Assembly: GCA_025267735.1 (NCBI GenBank)
Contig: CM046299.1
Coordinates: forward strand, 22,962,232 to 23,026,231
DNA from: Mactra quadrangularis
Lineage: Eukaryota > Mollusca > Bivalvia > Venerida > Mactridae
Reading direction: 5' to 3'
DNA: 64,000 nt
Made by a program: the position numbers and the translations under genes. The notes beneath the pieces are model-generated. The model worked only from the letters and a program-made list of their open reading frames with translations, searched no databases and was not told where the DNA came from. Shown piece after piece: positions 1 through 12,700 of this stretch; position 1 is the stretch's first letter, and each line of letters opens with the position of its first letter.

Positions 1-535
1 TATTAGTCCTGAATTTTGAATGGTCATTTTACCTAGGTCTGTAGGAGTAAGCTGCACACAAGATTTCAAATCTAATGTCCTGAAGGTGTTGCTAGTTTCA
101 CTAGGACTGGTTATACCTGGGCATGAAAATTTTGCTAGAGTGTCTATTTTCCCCTATATATAAGGAATATGAAGAAGTTATCAGTCCTGTACTGGTTGTA
201 TTCAATTGTGGGCTTTATGTAGTTGATGTTACCAAGCCCTCACATATGATTTTTTTTACCAGCTGTGGTGCATGTGTAGAGTGCTGGATGTTAAATTTGG
301 AGGCAGCTTTAAACATTGTTTAAAGAAGGCAGAGGAGGAAGAATATAACCTTCATTGAAAAAGATGGTAAAGTTTTCTGCAAGTAATTGTAAGAAAAAAG
401 CCCAGGAAAGCTGGTAAGGTGAATCAACCAAACATTAAAGTTGATGAATGTCCTGAAGTCCTGGCAAATTTAACATCAAAAGCAAAATTATATCAACATT
501 TCAATGTATATATTTCTTTTATGATTCTTAATCAG
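1..535. other. Intron or upstream sequence, nothing recognised
   Basis: AT-rich sequence before the first sushi exon. I see no sushi exon, signal-peptide exon, promoter or repeat in it. It is probably an intron of the same gene, because the first exon starts in phase 1. Confidence 0.4.
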
Positions 536-709
536 ATTGTGGATCTCCACCGGAACCAACCAATGGCAATGCAACTTACACACAAACAACATATTCATCA
601 GTAGCAACATTTAATTGTGATAGAGGATATAATTTATCAGGACCAGCATCTGCAACTTGTAAAGCAAAGGGTACTTGGAGTAATAATGGACCAAACTGTA
701 TAATTGTTG
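536..709 (+). CDS. Sushi exon 1
   Basis: Opens [11 protein letters not shown] and closes CIIVG, with four Cys and the W of GTWSNN. It is a diverged S-class relative. Two N-glycosylation sequons (NAT, NLS). Acceptor ATCAG, donor GTAATA, 174 nt. Confidence 0.88.
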
Positions 710-3700
710 GTAATAAATTTTGTTGTATATATTTGTTGTTTTTTTTGACATTTTATTCATGGAACTACTGTGTATGATCATTACTTGAGACTGTGCAAGG
801 ACTTTATATATATAGCTAAGTTCCTTAGACTATGTAAATATATGCATGCTGTTTACTTTAAAATGTTGCATACTTTTTGTTTAAAGATGGCTTGTTGCAA
901 TATTGTAATGAGTACGATCTTGAACTCTAAGTTTCCTGAATGGAAAATTGTATTTTGTTCAGATAAGCCAGAACTAATTATGAAATTTCCTGGAATGTTG
1001 TTTAGACGAGTCAGACATAATTAATAAAAAGTAATCCCCAAAAGTAAAAGTTATATGTAAACAAGTATATAAATGACATTCTGTTTGCAGATCTGTACAT
1101 AAATGACATTATTGTTAATATTTGTATAACTACAACCTTCCTGTGGTCAACGTGTATATAAACTACTGTATTGCTGTAGATGTGTGTATATAGGACTATA
1201 TTAAATTTTGTAATAGATGCATAGGTACAAAACCTTGTTAAAATTTGATTTCAGATTGTGGGGAACCATCAGCACCATCAAACGGGAGTGTTACCTTTAA
1301 TGCAACAACATATTCAGCTACAATAGATTATTACTGTGATACTGGCTATAATTCTTCCAGCAATGATACTCAAGATGTTTGCGAAGAGACTGGTAATTGG
1401 CGCGATGGTCCTCCTACGTGTACAATTGTTGGTAAGAAGTCAAGCATTGTTTTTAGTTTACTTGTCAATTTGTGCGCTGGACGCCGTTGTATGACCTTTA
1501 CAATGTGTTACTACGGCGTTAAACCCAACAAAATGAACAAATAAGGCCATGCCAAATTGGAATTTTGTTAAGCGTCAACTCAAATTTGATAAACCTAGGT
1601 ACCTATTCACAAAAACACACACACCATAAACGAAAACACAAATATTTTTTATTACAAAAACAATGCATTGTACATATTTTTTTTCAATGGAATAACATCC
1701 TCATAATATGTAACAATGGTCTGAATTTAATATAAAATGACTAGTGTTTTTTAATGAAAAAATATATATTGTAGTAATGACGCGGTTATGATAAATTGCT
1801 TACGATGAATAACGTCGTTACCGAACACACTTTTCCCTGAATTAAAATTGTCGTATCGAATCCCAGAACATCGGAATTATTTAAAAAAATACAAACAATT
1901 TTGTTTTTTATTTTGAATGAGGACTCTAAAACCTACGCGCACGCTGACGCTTAACAAAATTTCGATATGGCATGGCCTAAATATATTGCTTGTACCATTC
2001 TTTTCTGTGTTCAAACCCTGAAAACTTTGTTTGAAAACGACACAGCTCTGTATTGGTCATACCAACGGGCAACTAATAACAATGTTTGTATCTGTTACAG
2101 GCAATTTAGGCAATTTGTAAAATGCCTGATTTTTAGGCATTTTGTAAACTGCCTGGCCACTTAAGGCATTTTGTAAATTGCCTAAAATTCATAGAAAACT
2201 TTACAAATTTTCTAAATAGAAATTTAATGTATGATCTAGAGATTTTTTGGATTGCATTCCTCGTTTGATTTAGGTGATTTGTCCCTTTGTTTACATCACA
2301 AAAATTGTCTTTTGGATTCTGGTCTACTTTCAGCAGCAAATGACTTAGTAATCAAAAGGCAAAGAAACCTTCAAATAAGAAGGTTAACAAGCAAAATGAT
2401 GTACTTTTTGCTGTCACATTTTCAGTACATTTTGGCTCCATCTGCTACAAAATTTTAGACTTTAGACTTGACAAAATGTATGTCCATTTCGTAGCAATTG
2501 AATCTGTGTATTGTGTCTGATGTAATTGACAGAAATTATTGTCACCAAACGTATAAGATTCATATTGTTAACAGTCTTAGGTCAGACTGATAGCTTTACT
2601 GTACCAATATTAGACATAGAGCCAATGTCTGCATTTTTTTGTCAAATGGCGACAGATTCAAATGCTAAATAAGTTTAGCCTAAAGTGATAAAGTTTCATA
2701 AGAAAGTACAGTTAATGGCAAATTCAGTTTGTGCATCAACAGTGAACAATACACTTTATGTATGAAATGCCAAAAGGTTGTTGTTGTTGTTCGTGGCAAG
2801 TTGTACAAAGTGTCTCTGTACATCAATTCTACACTCGCTCTCAACATACAAATGTTTTAAATATATCAGTTTGCCATGGTCAAGGTCACCTATACATGTA
2901 AGACATCAACAGACCTGTTTAATTATTAGTTTATGGTAGCAATACAGTATTTGTGGTTTTCTCCAATAAACATGTATGACTTGATTTACATTATTTTCCA
3001 TACTAGGAATTATAATTTCAATTTAAAAAAATGTTTTGCAATATTTATTTATTAAGATTTACTTATATACGTACTAATGTAATTTAATGTTCAGGTAATC
3101 TGTAAAAAAGTTCTTGAAATTTTAGGCAATTTGTAAAATGCCTAGATATTGCTTGACACGTTTAGGCAATTTATAAATACCTTAATTTTTAGGGCATTTT
3201 ACAAATTGCCTAAATTTACAAATTGTCTGTAACATATCTACATAATTATCATTATGTCCAATGTCTTCATACCATTAATCTGTTGACTAGTGCACGAATG
3301 TACCTAAAATGTGAACTTATTGAAGGTTTGATAGTTTTTTAAAAAGGTATATTAAAACTATTTAATAGCTGATACATTAATGTACAAGTAGTTACCTTCA
3401 AAATTGAATTTCGTATAGTAACGATGGACTTGCTATATATGTCTGTTTCAAATAATTACACAGATTGTGGTAGTCCAGGACAACCTAGTAATGGTGGAAC
3501 GAATTATATAGAAACAACTTATTTATCACAAGCAGATTATTACTGTAACACTGGATATGAGTTATCAGGAGCAAATACTTCTTCATGTCTAGACACGGGC
3601 TCTTGGAGTAATAGTGCACCGGTTTGCAATATTGTTGGTTTGTATCATATCAATTATTTTTACTTAGACATTATTAAATATAGCATGCGAATGAAACAAG

Positions 3701-6700
3701 GTTCACCTTAAATAAATTTCATATTTATATTGTCTAAGTAAGCAACGATCATAATTACATAAATAATCATGTGATTATTCAAGAGGAGCGATTTAGTTTA
3801 ATATGATATAGTTGCTGAAATTAAGCATTATGACTTTTATGAGTACATGTTGCTTTTGTGTCCTTCTTTGTCTATACGTGATAGTACTGTAAGAAAAAGA
3901 TACTACATATATTGATGCTTTATATGTGTTTGTAATGACCGATACCTAAAATTGTGATACAAGGTTACCTTGGTCATCTTCGTTCACAATGGCCTTTTAA
4001 GAAGTTTTTTTTATCATCATTTTTAGCTCGACTTTACGTAGTAATGTAGAGCTCTCCTACTCGCCCCGGCGTCGGCGTTGGCGTCCGCGTCCACATTTCT
4101 GATTAAAGTTTTTGTGCACAGATTAAAGTTTTTGTGCAGTAAAATACTTTCTTCTATATCTTTGTTATTTCTTAAGATATTAACTCCAAACTTTAAATAT
4201 ATGTTCCTTATTATCAACCACATCTCATGTGACAAGGTTCATAACTCCAAATATTTTTTTTCCAGAATTATCTCCCCTTGAACTTAGTTTTCTTTAAAAA
4301 TGTTTGTTTTTACTGCAACTGTTTTATTTCTTTAGGTTTTGACTTCAAACTTTAAATATATGTTCCTTATTATCAACCACATCTCATGTGACAGGTTCAT
4401 AACTCCTTATACATTTTTTCAGAGTTATCCCCCTTGAACTTAGTTTTCTTTAAAAAATATTTGTTTTTACTGCAACTGTTTTATTTCTTTAGGTATTGAC
4501 TTCAAACTTTAAATATATGTTCCTTATTATCAACCAATCTCATGTGACAAGAATAACTCCAAATACATTTGTTTTCAAAATTGTCCTCCATGAACTTAAA
4601 ATTTTCTTTATTTTTTATATTTATTTATTTACTTTAAATTTGTTAAGGTTATATTTTCAAATTTTAAAATATGTATGTTCCTTATCATCAACCACATCTC
4701 CTGTGACAAATACTTACTAAGTCGAGCATGCTGTCTCCTCTGACAGCTCTTGTTTATTTATGCAAACGCTATTGTGAATTAAGACAAATAACTGAAAATA
4801 AATGAAAAAAGTAAAACTAAATTTTAACTGTTTTTTTTTCAAAATTATTTCTATCATTTCATTACAGATTGTGGAACTGACCCTGTTCCTACTAATGGAT
4901 ATACCATTAATACATTGAACTCCACGACATATTTATCAGAAATAGAATATCATTGTAATATCGGATATGATATGGATGGACCATTGAATGCTTCTTGTCT
5001 AGATAATGGATCGTGGAGTGACAATCCCCCGACCTGTAATATTGTTGGTAAGAATACCATTACATTTTACCCAAACAAACAAACAAACCCAAACAAATAT
5101 ATAGTTGTATAGTGACCTGTCATGTCAACATTTGAATCATTAAATAACAAAACAACAACATAGTATTGGAACTATATTTCGTATTGCTTAAAAGAACGTG
5201 AATGGTATATGCTGATTTCTAAAAACTCAATATTATCACAAATGTGTACATACATTTACATTTATTAGCCTTGTTTACGAAATTGACATATGTGTATTGC
5301 GTGTATTTTGTGTTGATCACTATCTTATGTTGAATCTAGAATCAACCGGATCACTGTGAAAATTAAGGAACTAGACTTTCTGGCAATGTTTTGCCTTAAG
5401 TATTTAATTAATAACCACAAAGTAAACAAGCGAAGTATGTGATATATAAGTGTACTAGTACTAGTGTAATCTCTACGTAAATAATGATATCCATGAATTA
5501 TATATTTGTCCCTAATTCTTTTCAAGAAATAGTTTCGGCTTATGGAATTGACCCTAACTAAATCATTGTACCCGAATTATGCGACAAAAATTAGTTAAGG
5601 CATTGTATTCCTAAAAGTTGGGTTTGCGATCAGCCCACAAATATTTAGATTTGACCAACTCACAAAAGTTTCTGAGAAAAAAACTTTGTTTATCGTTCTG
5701 TGTGTTCAAATGCTTGTTAGTTTTAGTCTTTATGTTTTAAGGAAAAAATCGGTTTATAGAAAATATCCTGACATCTTATTTAAATTACGACTTTTAACGT
5801 TTTTGGTCTGAAGCAAAGCATCTTTGTTTTTTTTATCAGCACCATGCACTGCAAATTGCTGTAACTGCTGTTTGTTAACTCTGTCCAGTGCCCTGATAGC
5901 TCACCGTCTAAAATACAACCATGAAGTTTGCTGTCTTGAATGATTGTTGGGAGATATAGCTTTTATTAATTGAGTTTACTTTGCTTTTTGGTTGATTTAA
6001 ATAAAAGGAGCTATAGTGTTGTAATAAAACTATATGTTTAGATTTCGTGCTATCAATAGCACTTTACTAGCTAAATTGTAGAATGATGAAAATTTTATAT
6101 CTACTTACGGAATAAATTATTTTCTTTATTTTAGATTGCGGAAATTTAACTGCTCCTGTAAATGGTGATGTTACATTGAGTGACACAGTTTATAACTCAA
6201 CTGCATCTTATACGTGTGATATTGGATATAATATAACTGGAGAAACCGAAACAAGAGATTGTGATGCAACTGGAAATTGGACCCTTACTGCGCCTACTTG
6301 TGTGATTGTTGGTATGCACTTTTGTTTCCACTGCTGTCACATAGCGGTCCGAATGTAGCAGCTTATTACAACCCAGGTTTCAACAGTACAACACACTGGC
6401 ACCAGAGTCCATTGCGTACGTCCATATATATAGTTCTCTGTGCATACATACATGTACACCACCTTATATATAATATTCATGGTATTGAACGTTTATTACG
6501 TATGTGAACGGTCCTGACCGTTTTTCTTTAATTTGACTTATATCTGAAAGAAAATGATGGTCTCGATTAAAAGATGCAAAGTTACACGTTTGTATCTTAT
6601 ACCGTTTTCATAAAATTTATACCAATTTTAGTATCACTAGCTTGCAGCGTTTTGACTACACTACTTACTTCCGGTTTAACTTAATCTGGTTCCCTGGACT

Positions 6701-9700
6701 AACTTCGTATATATTCTATTTATTGATCATGGGACACATAAATGTTCACTATGTTCCGATTGGGTTAAAATTTGGCGCGCTTCATTGACAAGGTACGGGA
6801 AAAGTCTCGAGGAGTTTATCAACGAATCAGATTACGCCGGTTAACGCGTCGTGATTAAACCGGTAGTGAACAGTGTATCTCAATCGCTGCAAAATGATTA
6901 TATTGAAATTACCATTCATTTCATGATAACCGTTTTAGATACAAAGTTTTTGAATTGTCAGTTTTGTAAAGAAATGTTTAATCTACAAATTGAGACCGAT
7001 AATTGCATCCACATATATTCCGAAAGGTAAAAATAATCTGTCAGACCGTACCTTCTGTAAAAATAGTTCAATACCATGTGAATATTATAATGAAAGTATA
7101 GTTTTAACTCGTACATGGTAATGTATACGGGACTGATTTTTAATTGTGTTTGTTGACAAGATATTATGTGTTCGTATTTAACGAGTATGAGGACTCTGGT
7201 GCCAGTGGTACAACACAATCAGTTAACAAGTTTATTATTTATTCTTACTCCACATATATATGTAAATCAAAATGCCATGAGTCATAAAATAACCAAACAT
7301 ACTAATATGTCTAGTCTACGGTACCTAAGTATAAGCCTTATGTCCAGCGTGGACCTGAGGTTCCGACGAAAGGCCTCTCAAGGCTCCTTGGCTCCACTGA
7401 GCACATGTCACAGGGACCCAATACCTTTTATACAGTTGCGTTGACAGCAACTGTCCAGATATCAGTCATAATTATATTTGCGGAAGTTCACATATTTTCT
7501 TATCATGTGTTATATGTCTAGTTACTGCATACATAATATGCACTTAACTTGACAGATTGCATGACACTGCCAACAGTGTATTATATTAGCACATTTCATT
7601 CTTAGCCAATTTCCATATAATTTAACCTTAAAAAACTATACTGTCACAAAAAGTTTGAATTTCTTTAAAAAGATTTCTAAGTGAAGTATACCATTACAAA
7701 AAATAAAGTGTCCTAATGAAATTGATAAACTGCAGTTTTATTATAGTTAATGTAATCATTAGAAACGTGTGTTTACACAAACGGAAAAAATAAAAAATAC
7801 ATTTGTAAATATATCTTCAAACGGATGCATTGGGTGAGTTGGATTGATCAAATCATGTTATGCCTAATCGACTGATATAGTTGTTTATATTTTTTAATTT
7901 GTTTCATAGTCGTAACTTGGTTATATTGAAGCTACATGTGTAAACTATTTTATCTGTATATCAATGAAGAACTTTGGGAATGTTTTCTTATGTATAGTAA
8001 TGGATTATAGCCTTCGAGTATTATATGCTACGTAAGTATTGAAAATTGTTGACAGATAGGTATATAAACAACATTCTAGTGGTTAATGTGTAGATAAACT
8101 ACTGTATTGCAGTAGATGTGTGCATAAAGGAACTATTTTGTTATAGATGCATACGTTAATGTTTCAATTTTATTTCAGATTGTGGGGAACCATCAGCACC
8201 ATCAAACGGGTCTGTTACTTTTAATGCAACGACATATTCAGCTACAATAGATTATTACTGTGATATTGGCTATACTTTTTCCAGGAATGATACTCAAGAC
8301 GTTTGCGAAGAGACTGGTAATTGGCGCGATGGTCCTCCTACGTGTACAATTGTTGGTAAGAAGTCAAGTATTGCTTTTAGTTACTGGTCAATTTGATAAA
8401 CCTTCAATTGACTCTTATTTCCCCTTAAGTTTTGAATGATGTTTTCGGAATAATCTGAAGTTTTCTTTGCACTTATTGTAATGCCAGCATGACATTATCG
8501 TGAAAATACAACCATGATCATTCATTGCCATCTATTTGTTCAGTGACTGGCTGCGTATAACCAGTTGTTACAGGCTCGAAGCCCAGATTTTTTCTTCGTT
8601 TAGTTAATTCATGAAATTTTTTTACTTCTATCTGCTGAGCTGAATACTATATCAAATACATTTCTGGCTGAGATGTGTTAAGTAGTATGTTGATGCCTAT
8701 GTATAAGGATCAAGGTCTCGTCAAATGACAATGCGTTAGACATCTGATTGTTTATATGGAAGGTTTGTCTTGGTTCCGAACATGAATTGAACTTGCATAT
8801 TTTTAAACTTGTCTACATTCAGATGATAAGGCTCCATATCCCTTCTAACCAGTGTCATGTGATTATGTCTATTTTTGTGTTGGAGTGTCAATTTATTGCG
8901 TTTGCGCAGTTTCATCCCATTAAATTATCGATTTCATATTTGTATTTTGTAATAAGTATGTATTTATGTACATAAATGGAAATGTATTACGTTTTCTACT
9001 TACGAATTCTATTATTTATTTAATTGTAGATTGCGGAAATTTAACTGCTCCTGTAAATGGTGATGTTACATTGACTGACACAGTTTATAACTCAATTGCA
9101 TCTTATACGTGTGACATTGGCTATAACATAACTGGAGAAACCAGTACTCGAGATTGTGATGCAACTGGAAATTGGACTCTTACTGCGCCTACGTGTGTGA
9201 TTGTCGGTACGCAATTTTGTTTCTACTTTTAATAACGTATGAAAAACGAAATTTCATTCTAAATTAATTTTTCATGTGCAACTCACAAAAGTTTCTGAGA
9301 AAAAAACTTTGTTTATCGTTCTGTGTGTTCAAATGCTTGTTAGTTTTAGTCTTTATGTTTTAAGGAAAAAATCGGTTTATAGAAAATATCCTGACATCTT
9401 ATTTAAATTACGACTTTTAACGTTTTTGGTCTGAAGCAAAGCATCTTTGTTTTTTTATCAGCACCATGCACTGCAAATTGCTGTAACTGCTGTTTGTTAA
9501 CTCTGTCCAGTGCCCTGATAGCTCACCGTCTAAAATACAACCATGAAGTTTGCTGTCTTGAATGATTGTTGGGAGATATAGCTTTTATTAATTGAGTTTA
9601 CTTTGCTTTTTGGTTGATTTAAATAATAGGAGCTATAGTGTTGTAATAAAACTATATGTTTAGATTTCGTGCTATCAATAGCACTTTACTAGCTAAATTG

Positions 9701-12700
9701 TAGAATGATGAAAATTTTATATCTACTTACGGAATAAATTATTTTCTTTATTTTAGATTGCGGAAATTTAACTGCTCCTGTAAATGGTGATGTTACATTG
9801 AGTGACACAGTTTATAACTCAACTGCATCTTATACGTGTGATATTGGATATAATATAACTGGAGAGACCGAAACAAGAGATTGTGATGCAACTGGAAATT
9901 GGACCCTTACTGCGCCTACTTGTGTGATTGTTGGTATGCACTTTTGTTTCCACTGCTGTCACATAGCGGTCCGAATGTAGCAGTTTATTACAACCCAGGT
10001 TTCAACAGTACAACACACTGGCACCAGAGTCCATTGCGTACGTCCATATATATAGTTCTCTGTGCATACATACATGTACACCACCTTATATATAATATTC
10101 ATGGTATTGAACGTTTATTACGTATGTGAACGGTCCTGACCGTTTTTCTTTAATTTGACTTATATCTGAAAGAAAATGATGGTCTCGATTTAAAGATGCA
10201 AAGTTACACGTTTGTATCTTATACCGTTTTCATAAAATTTATACCAATTTTAGTATCACTAGCTTGCAGCGTTTTGACTACACTACTTACTTCCGGTTTA
10301 ACTTAATCTGGTTCCCTGGACTAACTTCGTATATATTCTATTTATTGATCATGGGACACATAAATGTTCACTATGTTCCGATTGGGTTAAAATTTGGCGC
10401 GCTTCATTGACAAGGTACGGGAAAAGTCTCGAGGAGTTTATCAACGAATCAGATTACGCCGGTTAACGCGTCGTGATTAAACCGGTAGTGAACAGTGTAT
10501 CTCAATCGCTGCAAAATAATTATATATTGAAATTACCATTCATTTCATGATAACCGTTTTAGATACAAAGTTTTTGAATTGTCAGTTTTGTAAAGAAATG
10601 TTTAATCTACAAATTGAGACCGATAATTGCATCCACATATATTCCGAAAGGTAAAAATAATCTGTCAGACCGTACCTTCTGTAAAAATAGTTCAATACCA
10701 TGTGAATATTATAATGAAAGTATAGTTTTAACTCGTACATGGTAATGTATACGGGACTGATTTTTAATTGTGTTTGTTGACAAGATATTATGTGTTCGTA
10801 TTTAACGAGTATGAGGACTCTGGTGCCAGTGGTACAACACAATCAGTTAACAAGTTTATTATTTATTCTTACTCCACATATATATGTAAATCAAAATGCC
10901 ATGAGTCATAAGATAGCCAAACATACTAATATGTCTAGTCTACGGTACCTACGTATAAGCCTTATGTCCAGCGTGGACCTGAGGTTCCGACGAAAGGCCT
11001 CTCAAGGCTCCTTGGCTCCACTGAGCACATGTCACAGGGACCCAATACCCTTTATACAGTTGCGTTGACAGCAACTGTCCAGATACCAATCATAATTATA
11101 TTTGCGGAAGTTCACATATTTTCAAATCATGTGTTATATGTCTAGTTATTGCATACATAATATGCACTTGACAGATTACATGACACTGCCAACAGTGTAT
11201 TATATTAGCACATTTCATTCTTAGCCAATTTCCATATAATTTAACCTTAAAAAACTATACTGTCACAAAAAGTTTGAATTTCTTTAAGAAGATTTCTAAA
11301 TGAAGTATACCATTACAAAAAATAAAGTGTCCTAATGAAATTGATAAATTGCAGTTTTATTATAGTTAATTTAATCATTAGAAATGTGTGTTTACACAAA
11401 CGGAAAAAATAAAAAATAAATTTGTAAATATATCTTCAAACGGATGCATTGGGTGAGTTGGATTGATCAAATCATGTTATGCCTAATCGACTGATATAGT
11501 TGTTTATATTTTTTAATTTGTTTCATAGTCGTAACTTGGTTATATTGAAGCTACATGTGTAAACTATTTTATCTGTATATCAATGAAGAACTTTGGGAAT
11601 GTTTTCTTATGTATAGTAATGGATTTAAGCCTTCGAGTATTATATGCTACGTAAATATTGAAAATTGTTTACAGATAGGTATATAAACAACATTCTAGTG
11701 GTTAATGTGTAGATAAACTACTGTATTGCAGTAGATGTGTGCATAAAGGAACTATTTTGTTATAGATGCATACGTTAATGTTTCAATTTTATTTCAGATT
11801 GTGGGGAACCATCAGCACCATCAAACGGGTCTGTTACTTTTAATGCAACGACATATTCAGCTACAATAGATTATTACTGTGATATTGGCTATACTTTTTC
11901 CAGGAATGATACTCAAGACGTTTGCGAAGAGACTGGTAATTGGCGCGATGGTCCTCCTACGTGTACAATTGTTGGTAAGAAGTCAAGTATTGCTTTTAGT
12001 TACGGGTCAATTTGATAAACCTTCAATTAACTCTTATTTCCCCTTAAGTCTTTGGATGATGTCATCTGCTGAGCTGAATACTATATCAAATACATTTCTG
12101 GCTGAGATGTGTTAAGTAGTATGTTGATGCCTATGTATAAGGATCAAGGTCTCATCAAATGACAATGCGTTAAACATCTGATTGTTTATATGGAAGGTTT
12201 GTCTTGGTTCCGAACATGAATTGAACTTGCATATTTTTAAACTTGTCTACATTCAGATGATAAGGCTCCATATCCCTTCTAACCAGTGTCATGTGATTAT
12301 GTCTATTTTTGTGTTGGAGTGTCAATTTATTGCGTTTGCGCAGTTTCATCCCATTAAATTATCGATTTCATATTTGTATTTTGTAATAAGTATGTATTTA
12401 TGTACATAAATGGAAATGTATTACGTTTTCTACTTACGAATTCTATTATTTATTTAATTGTAGATTGCGGAAATTTAACTGCTCCTGTAAATGGTGATGT
12501 TACATTGACTGACACAGTTTATAACTCAATTGCATCTTATACGTGTGACATTGGCTATAACATAACTGGAGAAACCAGTACTCGAGATTGTGATGCAACT
12601 GGAAATTGGACTCTTACTGCGCCTACGTGTGTGATTGTCGGTACGCAATTTTGTTTCTACTTTTAATAACGTATGAAATACGAAATTTCATTCTAGATAA

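Larger units (their letters stand above)
5656..9280 (+). repeat. Tandem duplication unit 1 (about 3.6 kb, exons 5-7)
   Basis: Head-to-tail copy of 9279-12714. The left boundary CAACTCACAAAAG recurs at 9279, directly after the right boundary TTTTCATGTGCA, so the junction shares only about 2 bp. Three sushi exons, their introns and a long palindrome were duplicated together. Exon-to-exon offsets are 3622, 3619 and 3434. Confidence 0.93.

Noticed and set aside
7166..7444. 92-residue frame repeated at 10790-11068
   Set aside because: Repeated only because the whole segment is duplicated; it overlaps a palindrome, lacks family features and would lie in an intron.
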